DNA of 64,000 nucleotides from Paulownia fortunei. Taxonomy: Eukaryota > Streptophyta > Magnoliopsida > Lamiales > Paulowniaceae. The DNA lies in the NCBI GenBank assembly GCA_019321725.1, contig CM033107.1, forward strand, positions 27,271,445 to 27,335,444, written 5' to 3'. The notes beneath the pieces are model-generated. The model was not told where the DNA came from and searched no databases. It was given only the letters and a program-made list of their open reading frames with translations. The first letter of the stretch is position 1. Every line of letters begins with the position of its first letter. The position numbers and the translations under genes are program-made. Below are positions 1-18,578 of this stretch, one piece after another.

Positions 1-122
1 CTCTGGGAGGTATGCGATGGGGGTTCATTCACAGTAGGTTCTGGGGCTTTGGATTCTATATGATAATTGCAATCATCATCCACGTATACAGAAATTTTAT
101 ATTTCGGGGGAGTCGGGACCTT
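1..122 (-). CDS. Possible exon of a gene running off the left edge
   Basis: On the minus strand an open stretch of about 40 codons starts just after a plausible acceptor (TTCTTAG at 129-123) and runs off the left end without a stop. It encodes a Pro-, Asp- and Glu-rich peptide containing KVPTPPKYKISVYVDDD and later EPTVNEPPSHTSQ. A possible upstream exon ends near 190 at CAAAG followed by GTAATT, but the frame of that join is not settled. I do not recognise the family. The length is short enough for an open frame to occur by chance, so this is only a candidate partial gene. Confidence 0.3.
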
Positions 123-1053
123 CTAAGAACACTGTGTATGGGAGCTAACAAACACAAAATGCACAAAGGCCTGGTAGACTAAGAAATTACCTTTGAACCA
201 CAAACCCACCCACATAATTCAAGGGACATGAAGGACCATCGGGAGCAAAGAATGATTCGATACAAAACTAACTACAAAATTTAATATGGTTGGACATTAT
301 GGATATGGAGCGACAGCTTCAAAGCAGCAGCAGCAGCACATGGTAATGGTGGTTACACCAATAAAGGAGGAATATCCACCCAAAAATGAAAATGGCATTG
401 CATCCACCGCCTTCTCCACTAATAATAATACTTCAAAAACCTGTTTCCACCATCCACCCACAACGCCACAAGGCATGGATATCAAAGTCAATTGCCATTT
501 GTTACAACATTTTCATAAAATGAGCCACTTCTGAAAACCTCCAAAATAGATGTTTTCATTATCGTCATGGGACTTTTTCATTTGACTTGATGAAATGTGC
601 ATTTCCAACGCATTTTAATTTCCAACATACAAAAAAATGTCACCACATAATATCATTTTGAAAAACACCATTTTCACTAAAAGGAAACCGAACGATACGC
701 TAGAAAACATTTTTCCAAGGATAATTGACAGCAATCATAAACCACAGAAAACAAGCTGTAAAAGCCAGCAAACCATCATCAACCATTTCTTTTACAAGAA
801 GCTGGGTAATCAGAGCATTTCAAATAGGGAAAGGATAAATGTCTTAAGAAACGAAAATAATGGCATATAAAGATGAATTACAATAAACCCCAAAATAAAA
901 GATATGTTTAATTTTTCAAGACGTCAACCTTTTGAGTAATTGCATCCAAGCTATAATACCACTCATACTTACAATTGCATCTACAGAGAGACACAGGGAA
1001 AAGGGAAGATCAACTAATGCTGTCTAGTAATGACAGGCTCAACATTATAAAAG
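123..1053. other. Spacer and 3' flank of the thioredoxin gene
   Basis: No gene is supported here. A short CAG/GCA run (about 321-338) gives glutamine-rich or cysteine-rich reading frames that look accidental. The last 100 or so bases probably hold the 3' UTR of the thioredoxin gene. Confidence 0.5.
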
Positions 1054-4000
1054 CTATGTCTGACATGAGGCCTCTGAATCTAGCATGGCGGTCATCTTCT
1101 TCTGCAGCTCGGGCTTGTTGGCACCGACAAGTTTGTCAAGTTGTTCTCCATCTTTAAGGAAGAAGAAGGTTGGAGTTGCTTTGATATCCCATGATGTACT
1201 AAATTCCTGAAGCAAAGAACAATACTTATACATCTGCCTCAGATAATGAACCTTCTTTTAAGAATAAACTATTACAACTGTTGAAGCCGTCATGACTTTA
1301 AATCAATACCCAGTGGGATATAAATAGCGAGCCATATATGGGCTTGAAATGAGAAAATGTAACTTTATCATTTCAGTTAGCTCACTAGCAGCACAACTTA
1401 CAGTAAGCTCGTCGACATCGATTGTCAGAAACAACATTGAAGGATGTTTCTCAGATAGCTCAACATAGAAAGGTGCAATCATTTTACAAGGGCCACACCA
1501 TGTAGCGCTGAAATTGGCTATCACCTGTCAAATTATCAATTTCATGTAAGGAAAGCTGAACATAAACAAGACATGCTCCAAGCATGTAAGACTACAGGAA
1601 AAGCTTCCATCTTAGGGCCAATTAGCAAGAGAGGACTGGAATTAATTCAGTTGGTTATAACTTACACTTATTACTGTGGGACAAATCCAAAACCCAACAG
1701 CACATGAAACTCCTACTTGCATGATGATGAGGTGAACGGAAGCATGAAATGGGGTATAACTCGGGTGCAATAGAGAAAAAATGGTGCGACTTTGAAGCAG
1801 TTGAAAATAAGTGAAATAGTGGCAAAATAGACAAGGTCATATTGATGAAACTGGTATATATGACACTTGTCTAGTACCTCCCACACCTAGCTCCTCCTGA
1901 GGTGGAAGCTACTATTTCGGTCAAGACTCATGCTTGTCAGAAGCAAAGTAAGAAAAGAAATGAGATGGAAATTGTATCTGAAAATACATATATAAAAATT
2001 CAACTCCTATTTTTTCCTTCTTAAAAAAAAAGGGAAGAGAAAAAGGAAGGCAACACTATCATCTCCAAAAGAACATTCAAATGTACTAGGTCAAAGGATG
2101 AGAAGTTGGAACAAGATTTGGCAATTGTATACAGACATAGAGTCTGTTGATTGAGAACTGAGCAAAGATGGGGCAAGAAATGTATTTAATCATCATAAGA
2201 TATTAGGAACATTTTGTTTTTGCCATTAGTTGACTCTCTTTCTTAAACCATTGACTTTTTTAATGCATCATAAGTAAGTTACAGGTCTACTTTGATGATT
2301 TGTTAGCTATGAGTACCTGTCAAAGTTGCACACTCACCACAAAGGAGATGCGGAGGCGAGAAGCAAGTGTAATAACAAAAGATAAGTTATTAAAAGCTTC
2401 GAGCAATATAGAGGAAACAGCCCTTTATGCTATCATTTGCATTCTACGCAAGTTATTAAACAGTATTACTCAAGCAATATTAAGTGCTTCGCCCGAATAT
2501 TTATCTAGTAATAGAAGTGCTAGTACATATATTACATGCAATGTCACTGGCAGAGGATGGAACAGCTCATCCTTTGTGAGTGTGTGCATGGGTGAGCTGG
2601 CGCATATTATCATTCAGTCCAACTACTAAGATATCAATGCAATATGGATTATATCATCAAGTGACTCAAACAACCCAATCACACAACTAACCAATTCCGG
2701 AAAAAGATCTCCATGAAATAAAAGAGGACAACTATACAATGAATACTCACAATCTTTCCATCTCTCTTTGCTTCTGCTATTTTTTGTTCCCAACTTTCCT
2801 TTGTTGTTATTAGGTGCACATTTCCACCAGCAAATTCAACATTATGATCAGAATCATCTCCATCATTCTTCGGCTGCATAGTTTCAAAGTATAACATTAT
2901 TGGTTGCAGTTGAAGATAAAACATACCTGTGAAGCCACGGAAGAAATGAATCAATCATACCCCTTTCTGGCGTACATACAGGGCGTATTACTCGATTTTG
3001 ACACTGTTAGTGGCCGATTCATGCATTAGAGATTACCTGTACCTAGCATGGAAAGCTGCTTTTTGTTTCCCTACACAAGCAGCATGAAGAGCCCCTATTT
3101 TGATTCATTTCTGTTACCTATTATCTATCAAATCTGTGGTGGTCACTACTGCATTATGTAATAGTTCCTTCTAAGGATTAACAAGGGTAGTCTAATGAGT
3201 TCCTTTGATGTGTATTAATTCCACTCAGTCGCACCCTAGAGTGCGGGTTGACAAATTAGTGTGTACTTTTCCACCCTGACATCCACAACATGTAGAAATT
3301 TAAAAGCCAAGCATCCAAAACCTTAAATTAATCTGGTTCAGAGAGCTATTATATGATTCCATTGATGTTAGCTGACAGTACAGGACATAAACCTAGAAAA
3401 GCCATTCGCAAACATAGATGGAACTAAGATTGGTTAAGAAAAGATAAGATAGGCGGTTTCCTCTACAAATTTGCATAAAATTAATCACATTTCTCATTAG
3501 AGTACCATAGTCCAACAAAAGACAAATCTGCACAATCCACCCCAGAGGTTAATCTTTCTTTACACAAATACTCAAAATCTTGCACCAATCACATGCTTTT
3601 TAATTAAGTAAAAAAGACTTTCTAAAAAACTCACTTTATTTTTTGGATCATATGCTAAAAATTCATCAATAGTTTTACCTAAAATGGTACTCATCTCAAG
3701 AGAAGGGATTTACATCTCTTTCAGGGGTTGAGGTATTTGGCTGCTCTCCTCTGATTTGACATTTGCAAGAAAAAGGAAACATCTCACATATCCTAGTGAA
3801 TGGTTATAAGCAGAGACTTTTAGTCCCCTTGGTTTTTGTAGCCAGTACTCTTAACCAATCGATTAGCAAATACGAGTCTTATGTTGGGTGTTGAGAAAAA
3901 ATGACTAAGTCAGACATATTTAGTTTCATGTAGAGCTCTACTCATCAAACTCATTCAACTTAATTCAATCAAAATCTGTATCTATAGCATAAACAAATGA

Positions 4001-4257
4001 AGCAGCTAAAGGAATTTAAAATATATATTAAGAAGCAGCAATTGCACGAGAGACAGGATGGTGCTATGGAATTAGATAATTGCAAATTGTAGAAAATAAA
4101 TGATCAAAAATTTCTAAGACACAAAGGTAATAGGAGGAAGAGTTCAAGGCAATGAAGTGATAGATGAATGGCAAAATATCCAAATAGAATAACTAAAGAA
4201 AAGAAAATTTCTAGTAATTTGAGAATATGGGCATACCTTAGTGAAGCAATGCCCCAT
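1054..4257 (-). CDS. TRXH9: Thioredoxin h-type, H9-like (4 exons, 139 aa)
   Basis: Disulfide oxidoreductase of the plant thioredoxin h family. Coding exons on the minus strand are 4257-4237, 2873-2751, 1524-1402 and 1206-1054; each holds whole codons (7, 41, 41 and 50 plus stop) and all joins are GT-AG. The tiny first exon encodes MGHCFTK, so Gly2 and Cys4 offer N-myristoylation and palmitoylation, as described for Arabidopsis TRXH9, which is membrane-associated and moves between cells. Exon 2 has the family segment [19 protein letters not shown]. The catalytic WCGPC lies at residues 57-61, followed by DVDEL, and the cis-proline (ATPTFFF) is near residue 101. Length matches the roughly 140-residue Arabidopsis protein. 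It lies 2.9 kb downstream of the E2 gene in the same orientation. Intron 1 is long (1.36 kb). No break was seen. Family assignment is secure; the H9 label rests on remembered sequence similarity. Confidence 0.93.
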
Positions 4258-7154
4258 TTATATGGCTTGGAGAAGCTCAATTTATGGTCAACAACAAAAC
4301 TGCTATTATATAACCTTAACGGAATCTGCAGATTCTGTACGGGCAGAGAAAAAACAGAGAATGTAGGCTTATTAAACACGCAGCATAAATCAAGAATTAG
4401 CCAAAGTAGAACGTTAATTTACCCACAAAACCCCTCAAAACTAAACATCAAGAATTTCTGCCCAGACGGAAGCAGAGTGGGATGAGATAACCGAAAGTGC
4501 AAAAGAAAAAACGGAAAGAGATGAGAAGAGAAACATTACCTTAAAAATGAGGTTTTAGCAAGGGAATATTTTGTAAGAAAAACGCGGTGTACAAGAACCT
4601 CGACCGCCACGACGACGGAAAAAGAAGATTGTGCCCAATTTCACAATTTCTAGAATTTATGAATAGACTTTTCAAATATGCGGAAAGGATTATAATAATT
4701 GTGAAATTTCTAGAAATATTCAATTTAACAATTTCTAGATTTTATGAATAGTCTCTTTATAATTCCAACCATAAAGAGACTCAGACAAGAGAGAGAGGGG
4801 GGGGCGGGGGCGGCTAGAGAACCAATGATCAAATTTCTGTGCGCCCTACACTCCCTACTTCTCCACCATCAAATAATACGCGCAACTTGAATTTATTATT
4901 ATGCCCTTTTTCTGTGTCGCCAATTAATTTATCCCTCCTACTTTACATTTTATAATGAGAATTATTTTAGTATCGAGTTTGGCCATGAATATCTTTTCGT
5001 CAATGTTATAATTGATATTTGAATTTTATTATTAATATTGATACATTAATGTTTATAAATATTCTATTTAATACTTAAATTTTGGCACAAATGTTAAATT
5101 AGTGTATATTGAATGGATTGTATCAAATTCTTCAACCATAATTTCTCAGAATGACAAGATATCCTTCTAAACCATGATTTAATATCTATACCATCTAATT
5201 TTTCATGATAATTCATATGAGTAAATAAATTCTAAAGAACAATATAAATATAATATTGAGTAATAACAAAAAACCATTAAGTAAGATATATAAAAATATC
5301 TAAACTAAAAATTAAAATAAACCTAGATAAGGAACTATAGTTTTGAGAAATTTATGAAATGATATTTTAAATTTAATATTTTTTTAAAAAATATAAAAAT
5401 AAGATAACCAAAATGTAATAAAAGAAAAAAAAATCTCTCCACTCTTTTTCTTCAATAAAATTTTTAGAATTTAAATTTAAAATTTCATCTCATACATTTT
5501 TACCTTTAAAATTTTGCTTGAAAGAAAAGAGAGGATTTGATACCAGTTGTAAGACACACATCTATGATTGTTCCAAAGTTATTACTATTAACAATGATAT
5601 TATTCAAATTTTTTAAACTATATATAAGCTCAAATGCTATGTTAATTTTAGTTCACCACGTGAGCAATTGTGACCGCACAACCCAATAAATATTATATTA
5701 TATTATGATAACAAAATTTATTTTGTAATATGAATATGTCATGAAAAATTAAATAGAACTAAATTAAATTATGGTTTAAAAAGTTATAGTCCTCATTATA
5801 AAAAAATTATAGATGGCTATGATTAAATTCAAATATCAATTAAAATATTTGTAAAAATTCATGTATCAATTTAATAATAGGATGTTAATTAAAGCATTTA
5901 CAAAAGTTTATTTCTCAATTTCACATTTATGACAAAATTTGGATACCTAAATTATTTGCATTATTACATTTCACACCATAGCAATCAGCTTCTCCATACT
6001 GAATACGTCATTATATAGCCACCGTTCTAAAATTCCACGTAATTAATCACTGATTTGAAATTTGGATAACAATTTACATTCACCTGATAAAAATAATGTG
6101 AAAGCACAAATAGGGGACTTCCCAAAATCAATCAAAGAACCTGCCCGTTGCACAATTGACCTTCAACAGCTACTTCACAATGCACAGCATTTAGCCATCA
6201 CAAAACATACTTTTATCACTTTGCCCCTGCTGAAAAGTGGTTAAATGTTCAAAAAGCTCCCTTACAATTTTAAGCTATAATTACATCATTAATTTTAGTG
6301 GGAAAACCAAAATCTAAACAAATAAAGTGCTTTAATGTATATCTGAAATGAAAAAAATATATATACATTTTTTATCAAATTCAAAATTTAAACTATATCC
6401 AACTTTAGAGTATCAAAATCACCACCATTAATAAGAGAAACTCCATACTGACCCACAATATAGTTTAATAATTAAACGAGAATATTTAGCTGACAAGTAG
6501 CGGACGTGTTCAGGGCCCGAATTCATTCACCTTTTTTCCAGCCTTTTTCGCCAAAGTATTTAACCTTCTACTGATCGAGCCACAACACCAGGTTTAACAA
6601 CCAACACATGCTTCACCCAAAGCATGTATTTTACACACAAACATATTGCATATTGTTATATGCTTGTGTATACGCTGACTGAACCAATTTTGTCTCATAC
6701 CATGACCGTCAAGTTTGCCTGTTCGCTTCATTTTTTACCGATATCCAGATAATGCTCTCTCAATGACAAAACTGAAATTGACAAAAAAAACAGGTACAGA
6801 CACAACATTCTACATACTATAAAACTAATACCCAATCACTCCATAGTAGCATGATTCAGATACAATAACTGATTAACCACCACCTCAGACACACTTAGGT
6901 TCTAATTCTACACCACAAGCAAAATGCAGAGTTCACACCACATTGGATGCCGCCAAATAGAACCAAACAAATTATGCTTTAACATTTCCTTCCCCTTTTA
7001 AGTCCCAATAACAGTTGGACAGCCATAAACCCCACGTTAATTAAACACGATCAACACAAATCCACCAACCTTTCTTACAGGAAGACATGATATGTAAAGG
7101 TTTATACTAAATTTATGTTACATAGTTAATGGACAAGAACAGCCTTTGCCGCCA
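4258..7154. other. Thioredoxin 5' flank and AT-rich spacer
   Basis: Contains the likely 5' UTR and promoter of the thioredoxin gene (about 4258-4800), then AT-rich DNA without coding signal, and the 3' UTR of the E2 gene at the right end. A 28-base direct repeat with few mismatches (4643-4670 and 4728-4755, core ACAATTTCTAGA) and a GA/G-rich tract (4785-4813) lie upstream of the thioredoxin start. Confidence 0.5.
4750..4781. repeat. Perfect 11-bp inverted repeat
   Basis: AGTCTCTTTAT at 4750-4760 and its exact reverse complement ATAAAGAGACT at 4771-4781 flank a 10-base loop. It sits about 0.5 kb upstream of the thioredoxin start codon and next to a purine tract. It could be a small hairpin or the remains of a transposon end; nothing in the sequence decides this. 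Confidence 0.7.
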
Positions 7155-9595
<2,441 letters not shown>

Positions 9596-10980
9596 CTCTT
9601 CAATGAGTAGATGAAATCTCCCCCAATGTAATACACCTAAAGTAAGTAAATTGAACAAAAAGAAAAAAAAAAGGAAATTGCTCGCAACAAATAAAGAAAA
9701 GAAGGACGAAAGTATGTTCTGATACGTAAAATGATACGCTAGAGAAAAAAAGATGCTAAAAGCCCTAGATTGGGGAATAATAAAAAGTATAAATGGGAAT
9801 ACCTGAGTAGGAAAATCTTGCTTAGAAACGGAGATGGCGGTTACGGTAGAGACAAGCAATTAGATCGCGCAAGAAAAAATGTTTGATTGATCGGTGCGAC
9901 GCGATGGTCCCTAACCCCCTCCGTTTGGCTTCGTTTCTCCGCTTCTCCCGCTATTACAGTGGAAATGGGCCCGCCCGCTATTTTATAGAATTAGAGATGG
10001 CCACTCACTCTCTACTTTCTCGTTTCTGCCCTTCCAACTTTTCTCCAGTTTGCGCGTCCAGTTATCTATCAATTTATAAGGGTTCGTTTTCCGATAAAAC
10101 TGAGACAAAATCACACTTTGGTATTACTTTATGGGAAAATTGCAAAATTAGTTTCCTGACAATATTAGTTTCATTTAAATATAATTTGATAAAAAAATTA
10201 ATTTTTAAAAATTCTCAATTTTCAACTAAAATTAAAATTTCTATTGAAAAAATGTTGTGTACACCACACTCACTTAATTTGGGAATTTTGGAAATTTCGG
10301 TAGAATCATCCTAGTGGCCATGCTCCTGCCATATGGGGGAAAAAAACAAAGTTGATATGTGTAATGTCCATGCCATATTAATTGTAAGAATGAAAATCAG
10401 AATGTTTCATTTTATTAAAATTATAACTATTTTTTCGTAAGGGAGGTCGGATTGGTAAATGAGGGTTGTGTGAGGCATTATATTTCGAATTTAAATTACT
10501 TGTCAATACTTTTTTGATAGAATATATCTACTGAATTTGTTTAATACCGTTTACTTAAGTGATGTGATTTGCAAGTTTTTATATCAATTCGATTTACTTG
10601 AGTGGTATGGTTTATAAACTTTTCTATCAATTCAATTTATTTGAGTGGTATAATTTGTAAATTTTTGTATCAACCTGAGAATTTACCCACTGCACATTCC
10701 AACGGTAGCTGTCACAGGTCTCCCATCATAAAAAAATAAATATATATATATATATGTATATATAATACCGTTAATATATAAGAAAAAAATCTCAATAAAC
10801 TGATCAGAACAAAATGCATACGTGGCAAAAAAATATTTTATATTTTCTTTTTCTTTTTCTCTCTTCAAACGTGCTCCTCAATCTACCAAACTCACAATAG
10901 CGGCAGCACCACAATCCCCCGTCTTCTTCACCATACAAAAATCAAAGAGAAGGGTTTTTTGGCTTGCTCTGATAGGACCC
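9596..10980. other. E2 gene 5' leader and AT-rich spacer
   Basis: The first 250 bases are the likely 5' UTR and promoter of the E2 gene. The rest is AT-rich, with three imperfect copies of a segment around ATTTGAGTGGTATGGTTTAT between about 10550 and 10670 and a TA microsatellite at 10739-10764. No gene is supported. Confidence 0.5.
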
Positions 10981-11407
10981 AATTGCAAGATTACCATGGA
11001 AGAAAATGCTGAAACCTCAAGGCAAATCTTGTAAAACCACCGTGTTGGGGGAGATTTGTTGTACTGGCGTTGGGGAGTGGGGGGATGCAAGCGGTGGTGG
11101 CGACGACGCTTGATGGGCATACGGTTTTAAGGTATTGGCGTGTGGACGATGGAGGAGAAGGTGGTGGTGGTGGTGGTGGTGTCCCAGAAGTTGGAGAAGG
11201 AGTAGTGGTGGTGGTAGGTTTTGTGGCGGGGGAGTTGGGTTGTGTGGGGATGTGTTTTGGGGTGGCCCGATTGGAATTGGGGGGGGCAGGATTGGGCTGG
11301 TGGTCGCCGAATTGGGTGGAAGCTCGCATAGCGACGGTGGCAGCGGCGTGGTTAGTTGGTGTGGTGGTGGTGGTGGAGGAGGAGGAGGTAAAAATGAAAG
11401 AAAATTA
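10981..11407 (+). other. GC-rich island with open frames, nature unknown
   Basis: A strongly GC-rich block stands out from its AT-rich surroundings. Plus-strand frames are Gly/Val-rich, and minus-strand frames are Pro/Thr-rich. The plus frame at 11070-11408 encodes VVATTLDGHTVLRYWRVDDG followed by glycine and valine runs driven by GGT repeats. A short frame upstream reads MLKPQGKSCKTTVLGEICC, but its continuation is out of frame with the next stretch. I recognise no family. It may be a decayed gene, a CpG-rich first exon or simply repeat-driven sequence. Confidence 0.3.
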
Positions 11408-12490
11408 AGTTTTTATTATAACTTGTTTAAATTTATTTTATTTATAAAATTAATTAGTAAATATATAATTTTTAATTTGGCTTCAGTATTTTGGAATTGA
11501 TTAAGATACTTTTTTTATGTGGCTTAGGTTTGTGGAATTAATTTTGGAGATTTTATTAGGGTGGAAAAAAGGAATATTAAGGTTTCCCTCTAAAATATGT
11601 TTAGGTGGCACGAAAGTTGGCAACCAATTTTTTCTATCCTAGTTGATGAGGTAGGTTATTTAATCTACATCAGTATTCACGCAGGCGGTACATGGGCTGG
11701 GGCATGGCCACATGGGCAGATTCTATCCGAATCCACAAAATCCTCAGTGTTAATGACAAAATCCTCAAATGGAACTCAATTTGAGAGTTTTTAAAAATTG
11801 GAGAATTTTTTTGCCAAATTAGATTTGGATGGAATTAATATTGTCATCCTTCACAATTACGGGGCCAAATTTACAGTTTTTCCTTACTTTTATCTTGTAA
11901 TTACTTATTTAATGTGTTTTTTAAAACTATTTTTACTTAACAAATAATCACTGATATACCAAATTTGTCACTTAATCCGAAAATAAAAATAAAAAATGAA
12001 AGAGTGATGAGTCTGAGGCGAAGTTACAATGCATACTAAAATTATAATTTATTGTGAATGTCAAAATACCACCCATAGCTGATTGCCCATTTATCAATAC
12101 TAACACGGTCTGATACGGAGTGGTATTTGTTACGTCTGTTTCAAAAATTTTATTTTGATCCTTATTATATGAATAACAACATATTAAGTCGTGTGTTGTG
12201 TATTTTATAGTTGAGGTTGCATATATTTATAATGTTTGGCCAAAGAATAAGCGCATGACTCCCATAAAAATTATAGTGTATATTCAAACAGGTTCCCATT
12301 CAAACTATGACAGGGATGGAGGTGCTAAAAACCAGTTTGAAAAAGTTGGATTTGGTTGTCTCCTTATAAATTCCTACCAGTCAACGTGAACCTGTAAAGC
12401 TCGAGATTCCCAAACAAACCAAAATATTATACATCTGCATTAGTTTATTTCAACTCTGGTTCTCAACTATAGTGGGGACAAAATCTTGTA
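11408..12490. other. Spacer, nothing recognised
   Basis: AT-rich sequence with short open frames that show no family resemblance. No tRNA or repeat array was seen. Confidence 0.4.
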
Positions 12491-12491
12491 G

Positions 12492-12973
12492 TTAAGCAGT
12501 AGCCATGAATTGATTAAGTGTATCTTTTCTTGGACTTTCTCTAACACCCATTTCATGATTTTCCACATCCATCACGGACAAATTTAGCTGACAAACAGCA
12601 CTGGCTAAAACTATAATAGAAAACCAAACAACAGTAAGCTGAAAAGAATGGACAGACACTGAAAGAGGTGACAAAAACTTAAATCTCTGTATACGGAAGC
12701 TGAAACACACACACACACACACTCGTTTCGGAGACTACGCCTACCTGGGGTTGAAGGTCCAGACATAGGAGATAAAGATGGTATAGGATTTCCACAAGTA
12801 GGTGTTGATGACCTCCGTGTGTTGCCGATTGTCTGTTTTTTGGTATTTTTGAAGTGTACTGAATTTGAAGAATGGTGATGGGCAAAACCAATGGCTTGGG
12901 AGAAAGGGAAGGCGAAATTTGCAGTGCAGTAATATATGAAATGGGCGAGTAAGCTGCATATTCTTGAATTCAT
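12492..12973 (-). other. Doubtful small gene or gene fragment
   Basis: On the minus strand, 12973-12740 is open and encodes a Ser/Thr/Pro-rich stretch containing TRRSSTPTCGNPIPSLSPMS and then GPSTPGRRS. A plausible donor (CCCCAG then GTAGGC) falls near 12747, inside GPSTP. Another frame further down (12722-12492) ends VRESPRKDTLNQFMATA and contains a hydrophobic run. A CA microsatellite (12705-12722) lies between the two. No start, splice pair or family could be fixed, so this may be a small unrecognised gene, a remnant or chance. Confidence 0.2.
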
Positions 12974-14002
12974 TTAATTGGTTTTAATTCTGTAGTGATG
13001 CTACAATCCAGCTACGTAGTAGTATTTTTAAGCATATGACAGAGAGGGCAACCAATGAATAAGAACAAGATTTTCTAATCATGGTTCTGTTGTATGTTCA
13101 CAAGGGCTATTATAGTAATAATAGTTGAGTTTTGTATTCATTTTGATTTAGAGATAGAAATAACAAGGTTGGGTAGCGATATTAGTATCGGGTAGATACA
13201 AGCAGCAATGGCTAAGCTACGTGGATAGTGAATCATTATCTCTATCGGCCAACCATTTTTATGGATGATGGATCCATTCATTTAACTGTGGGCAACCATA
13301 ATCCCCCAAAGGCAGAATACCACAACGTTCAAACTGACGTGCTACCATACATCATGTATGGTTCAATTATGATACTAAAAGTGGACGAACCAAATAGCAT
13401 CAAACCTCACAACATATTATGGCAAGATGCTCAATACATCATACCGTACCTTCACTTTACATAAGTCAAATAAATCTTGATAAATTGATAATACACAATG
13501 CAAAGACAGTCACATAAATCATACAACCAATCAGCACGAAAAGGATTATTTGCAACCTGGAAATTTTGGACGTGTGCAAGGTAGGAATAGATCACTTTTC
13601 ATGGCATCACAATGATATGAATCTACAGTCTAAACTTCCCAACTTGTTCAGTTCAGTGGTTCGGCAGAAGATCACTCACATCGCCTACAACCTAGAATCC
13701 TTCAATTCCAACAAATAAATAGCCTAAAGATGCAGGACAAAAAAACAGATGCGGACAGGAGAACCTACTCATCTCAAAGTGTTTAAGGGAACAAAAGAAA
13801 TGGTACTTGTTGAATTTACTTCACAAGTGATGGTAGTTTGATCATTATACAGAACATTCAAACTTGACATAACAAATATTCTGGATGGGTCAATCTAAAA
13901 ACAGAATCATATTCAATATGACAGATGGAAAGATGTTACAAAATGCATATAAATTTAAAAACATTGCGACAGGTACAATTCTGGTTGCTGTTAAAATAAT
14001 CA
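12974..14002. other. Spacer and RPT3 3' flank
   Basis: No coding signal was recognised. The right part probably includes the 3' UTR of RPT3, whose stop codon is at 14005-14003. Confidence 0.5.
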
Positions 14003-17170
<3,168 letters not shown>

Positions 17171-18578
17171 TGTTGCTTTTGCTTTTTCGTCCAGTTATGG
17201 ATTATTCCCTTATAATTTTATTTTTTTTCAGCTTTACTTTAATAGCTTTGAGTCTCCCTAGTCCCACTGCCTTGTTGCAGAGGAAATCGTAATTGGTGGG
17301 TAGGAGGGAAGGAATGAAATTAGACTTATGGGGCTGGGATTTTTGGGCACAAATGAGGTGATGGGCTTATTTAAAGTGTCCATTGGACATATGCTACATC
17401 AGTCAATATTTAATTTGGAGTGGAGAATTGTTGAACCAAATTATAGTAGCAAATCCAAGTGGCTGGGCCCATACTTGAGTATTTATATACAAGCTCAGTT
17501 TCCAGAGTTAAGTTTTTATTTTTAGTATTATTATTTTTGTTGTGCTAAGTATAAGATGGAGAATGTAGAATTATCAGCGTATTTTATTTTTTTTATTAAT
17601 TGTCACGTTCAAGATTTAATTTATTAAAAATTTACATATCACACTAATAAATGTAACGATAGAAAAAAAAAATACTAAATACACACAAGTTTACGTAATT
17701 CGGCAAAATCCACATTAGTCCATAAGAATTTTGGTTCTTTCACTGTGAGGAAAGGTCAAAGATACAAGATACACCCTCAAGCCCGAGATAAAAATTAATT
17801 ATTATATAATTATTTTTAAAATTATCAAAAAATATTGTCTAAATCCTTTTATATTATCCTACTCATAACTCAAAACAAGTGTGTTACAAGTATATAGAGC
17901 ATATCCCAAATAATAAAAAAAAATACTCCTATTTATAAGAGTAAACTACTTGATTTTTACTCGTTGATTGACTCCGAATCCTAATTCTACAATACAAAAG
18001 AAAATAAAAACCAACCCTTTGAAAATTAAGAATTCTAGTGAAACTTGATAGCAAAAAAATTGAATCAAATCCCAACAGTTGTTTTAATAAAAAAGGGGGA
18101 TTGTAACGTTTGTTCGTGAACTTTGAATTTGTGGTGCTATCCTGGACACCAGCATTATGGAGTAGTTTGAGTGCAAAGCAAAAGCACAAAAATGTGCATA
18201 GAATGAAAATTGGTCATCACTCATCGCTTGAGATAGAGTCTATTTTACAACACATTCGGGCATCTCAATACCTCAAATGTGCCTGTGGCCACATTATTAC
18301 AAATATCGTGAGGCCCGTTCACAGTTGACAGTTGATGACCTAAGATTGAGTGGGACCCTGTCCGGCTGTCCCCAACCCACTTCAAACCTTGGATTTTGTC
18401 CTCAACTCCTCCAAACCTCGGAGGACCCACGATTTTGGCGGTTTTCTTCTCTCTTCTTACATTGCTTCTCCCCTCTTCATCGTTCTTCATTTCACTTACA
18501 GCTAAATTTATTTATTTGTTTTAATTTCAATATCCTGTAAGGGACAATATATATATGTATATATATATATATATAAAG
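17171..18578. other. Divergent spacer between RPT3 and the VHA-E pseudogene
   Basis: Holds the RPT3 promoter and the old promoter side of the VHA-E pseudogene. At about 17600-17930 there is a stretch with ACACAAGTTTACGTAATTCG and TTCACTGTGAGGAAAGG, phrases that I recall from interspersed plant repeats. A TA microsatellite (about 18547-18576) abuts the pseudogene start. No gene is supported. Confidence 0.45.

Noticed and set aside
2300..2629. 109-codon plus-strand frame inside the thioredoxin gene
   Set aside because: It lies in intron 2 of the thioredoxin gene on the other strand and has no family resemblance.
18245..18540. Frames on both strands just before the VHA-E pseudogene
   Set aside because: No family resemblance; they sit where the old promoter and leader should be.
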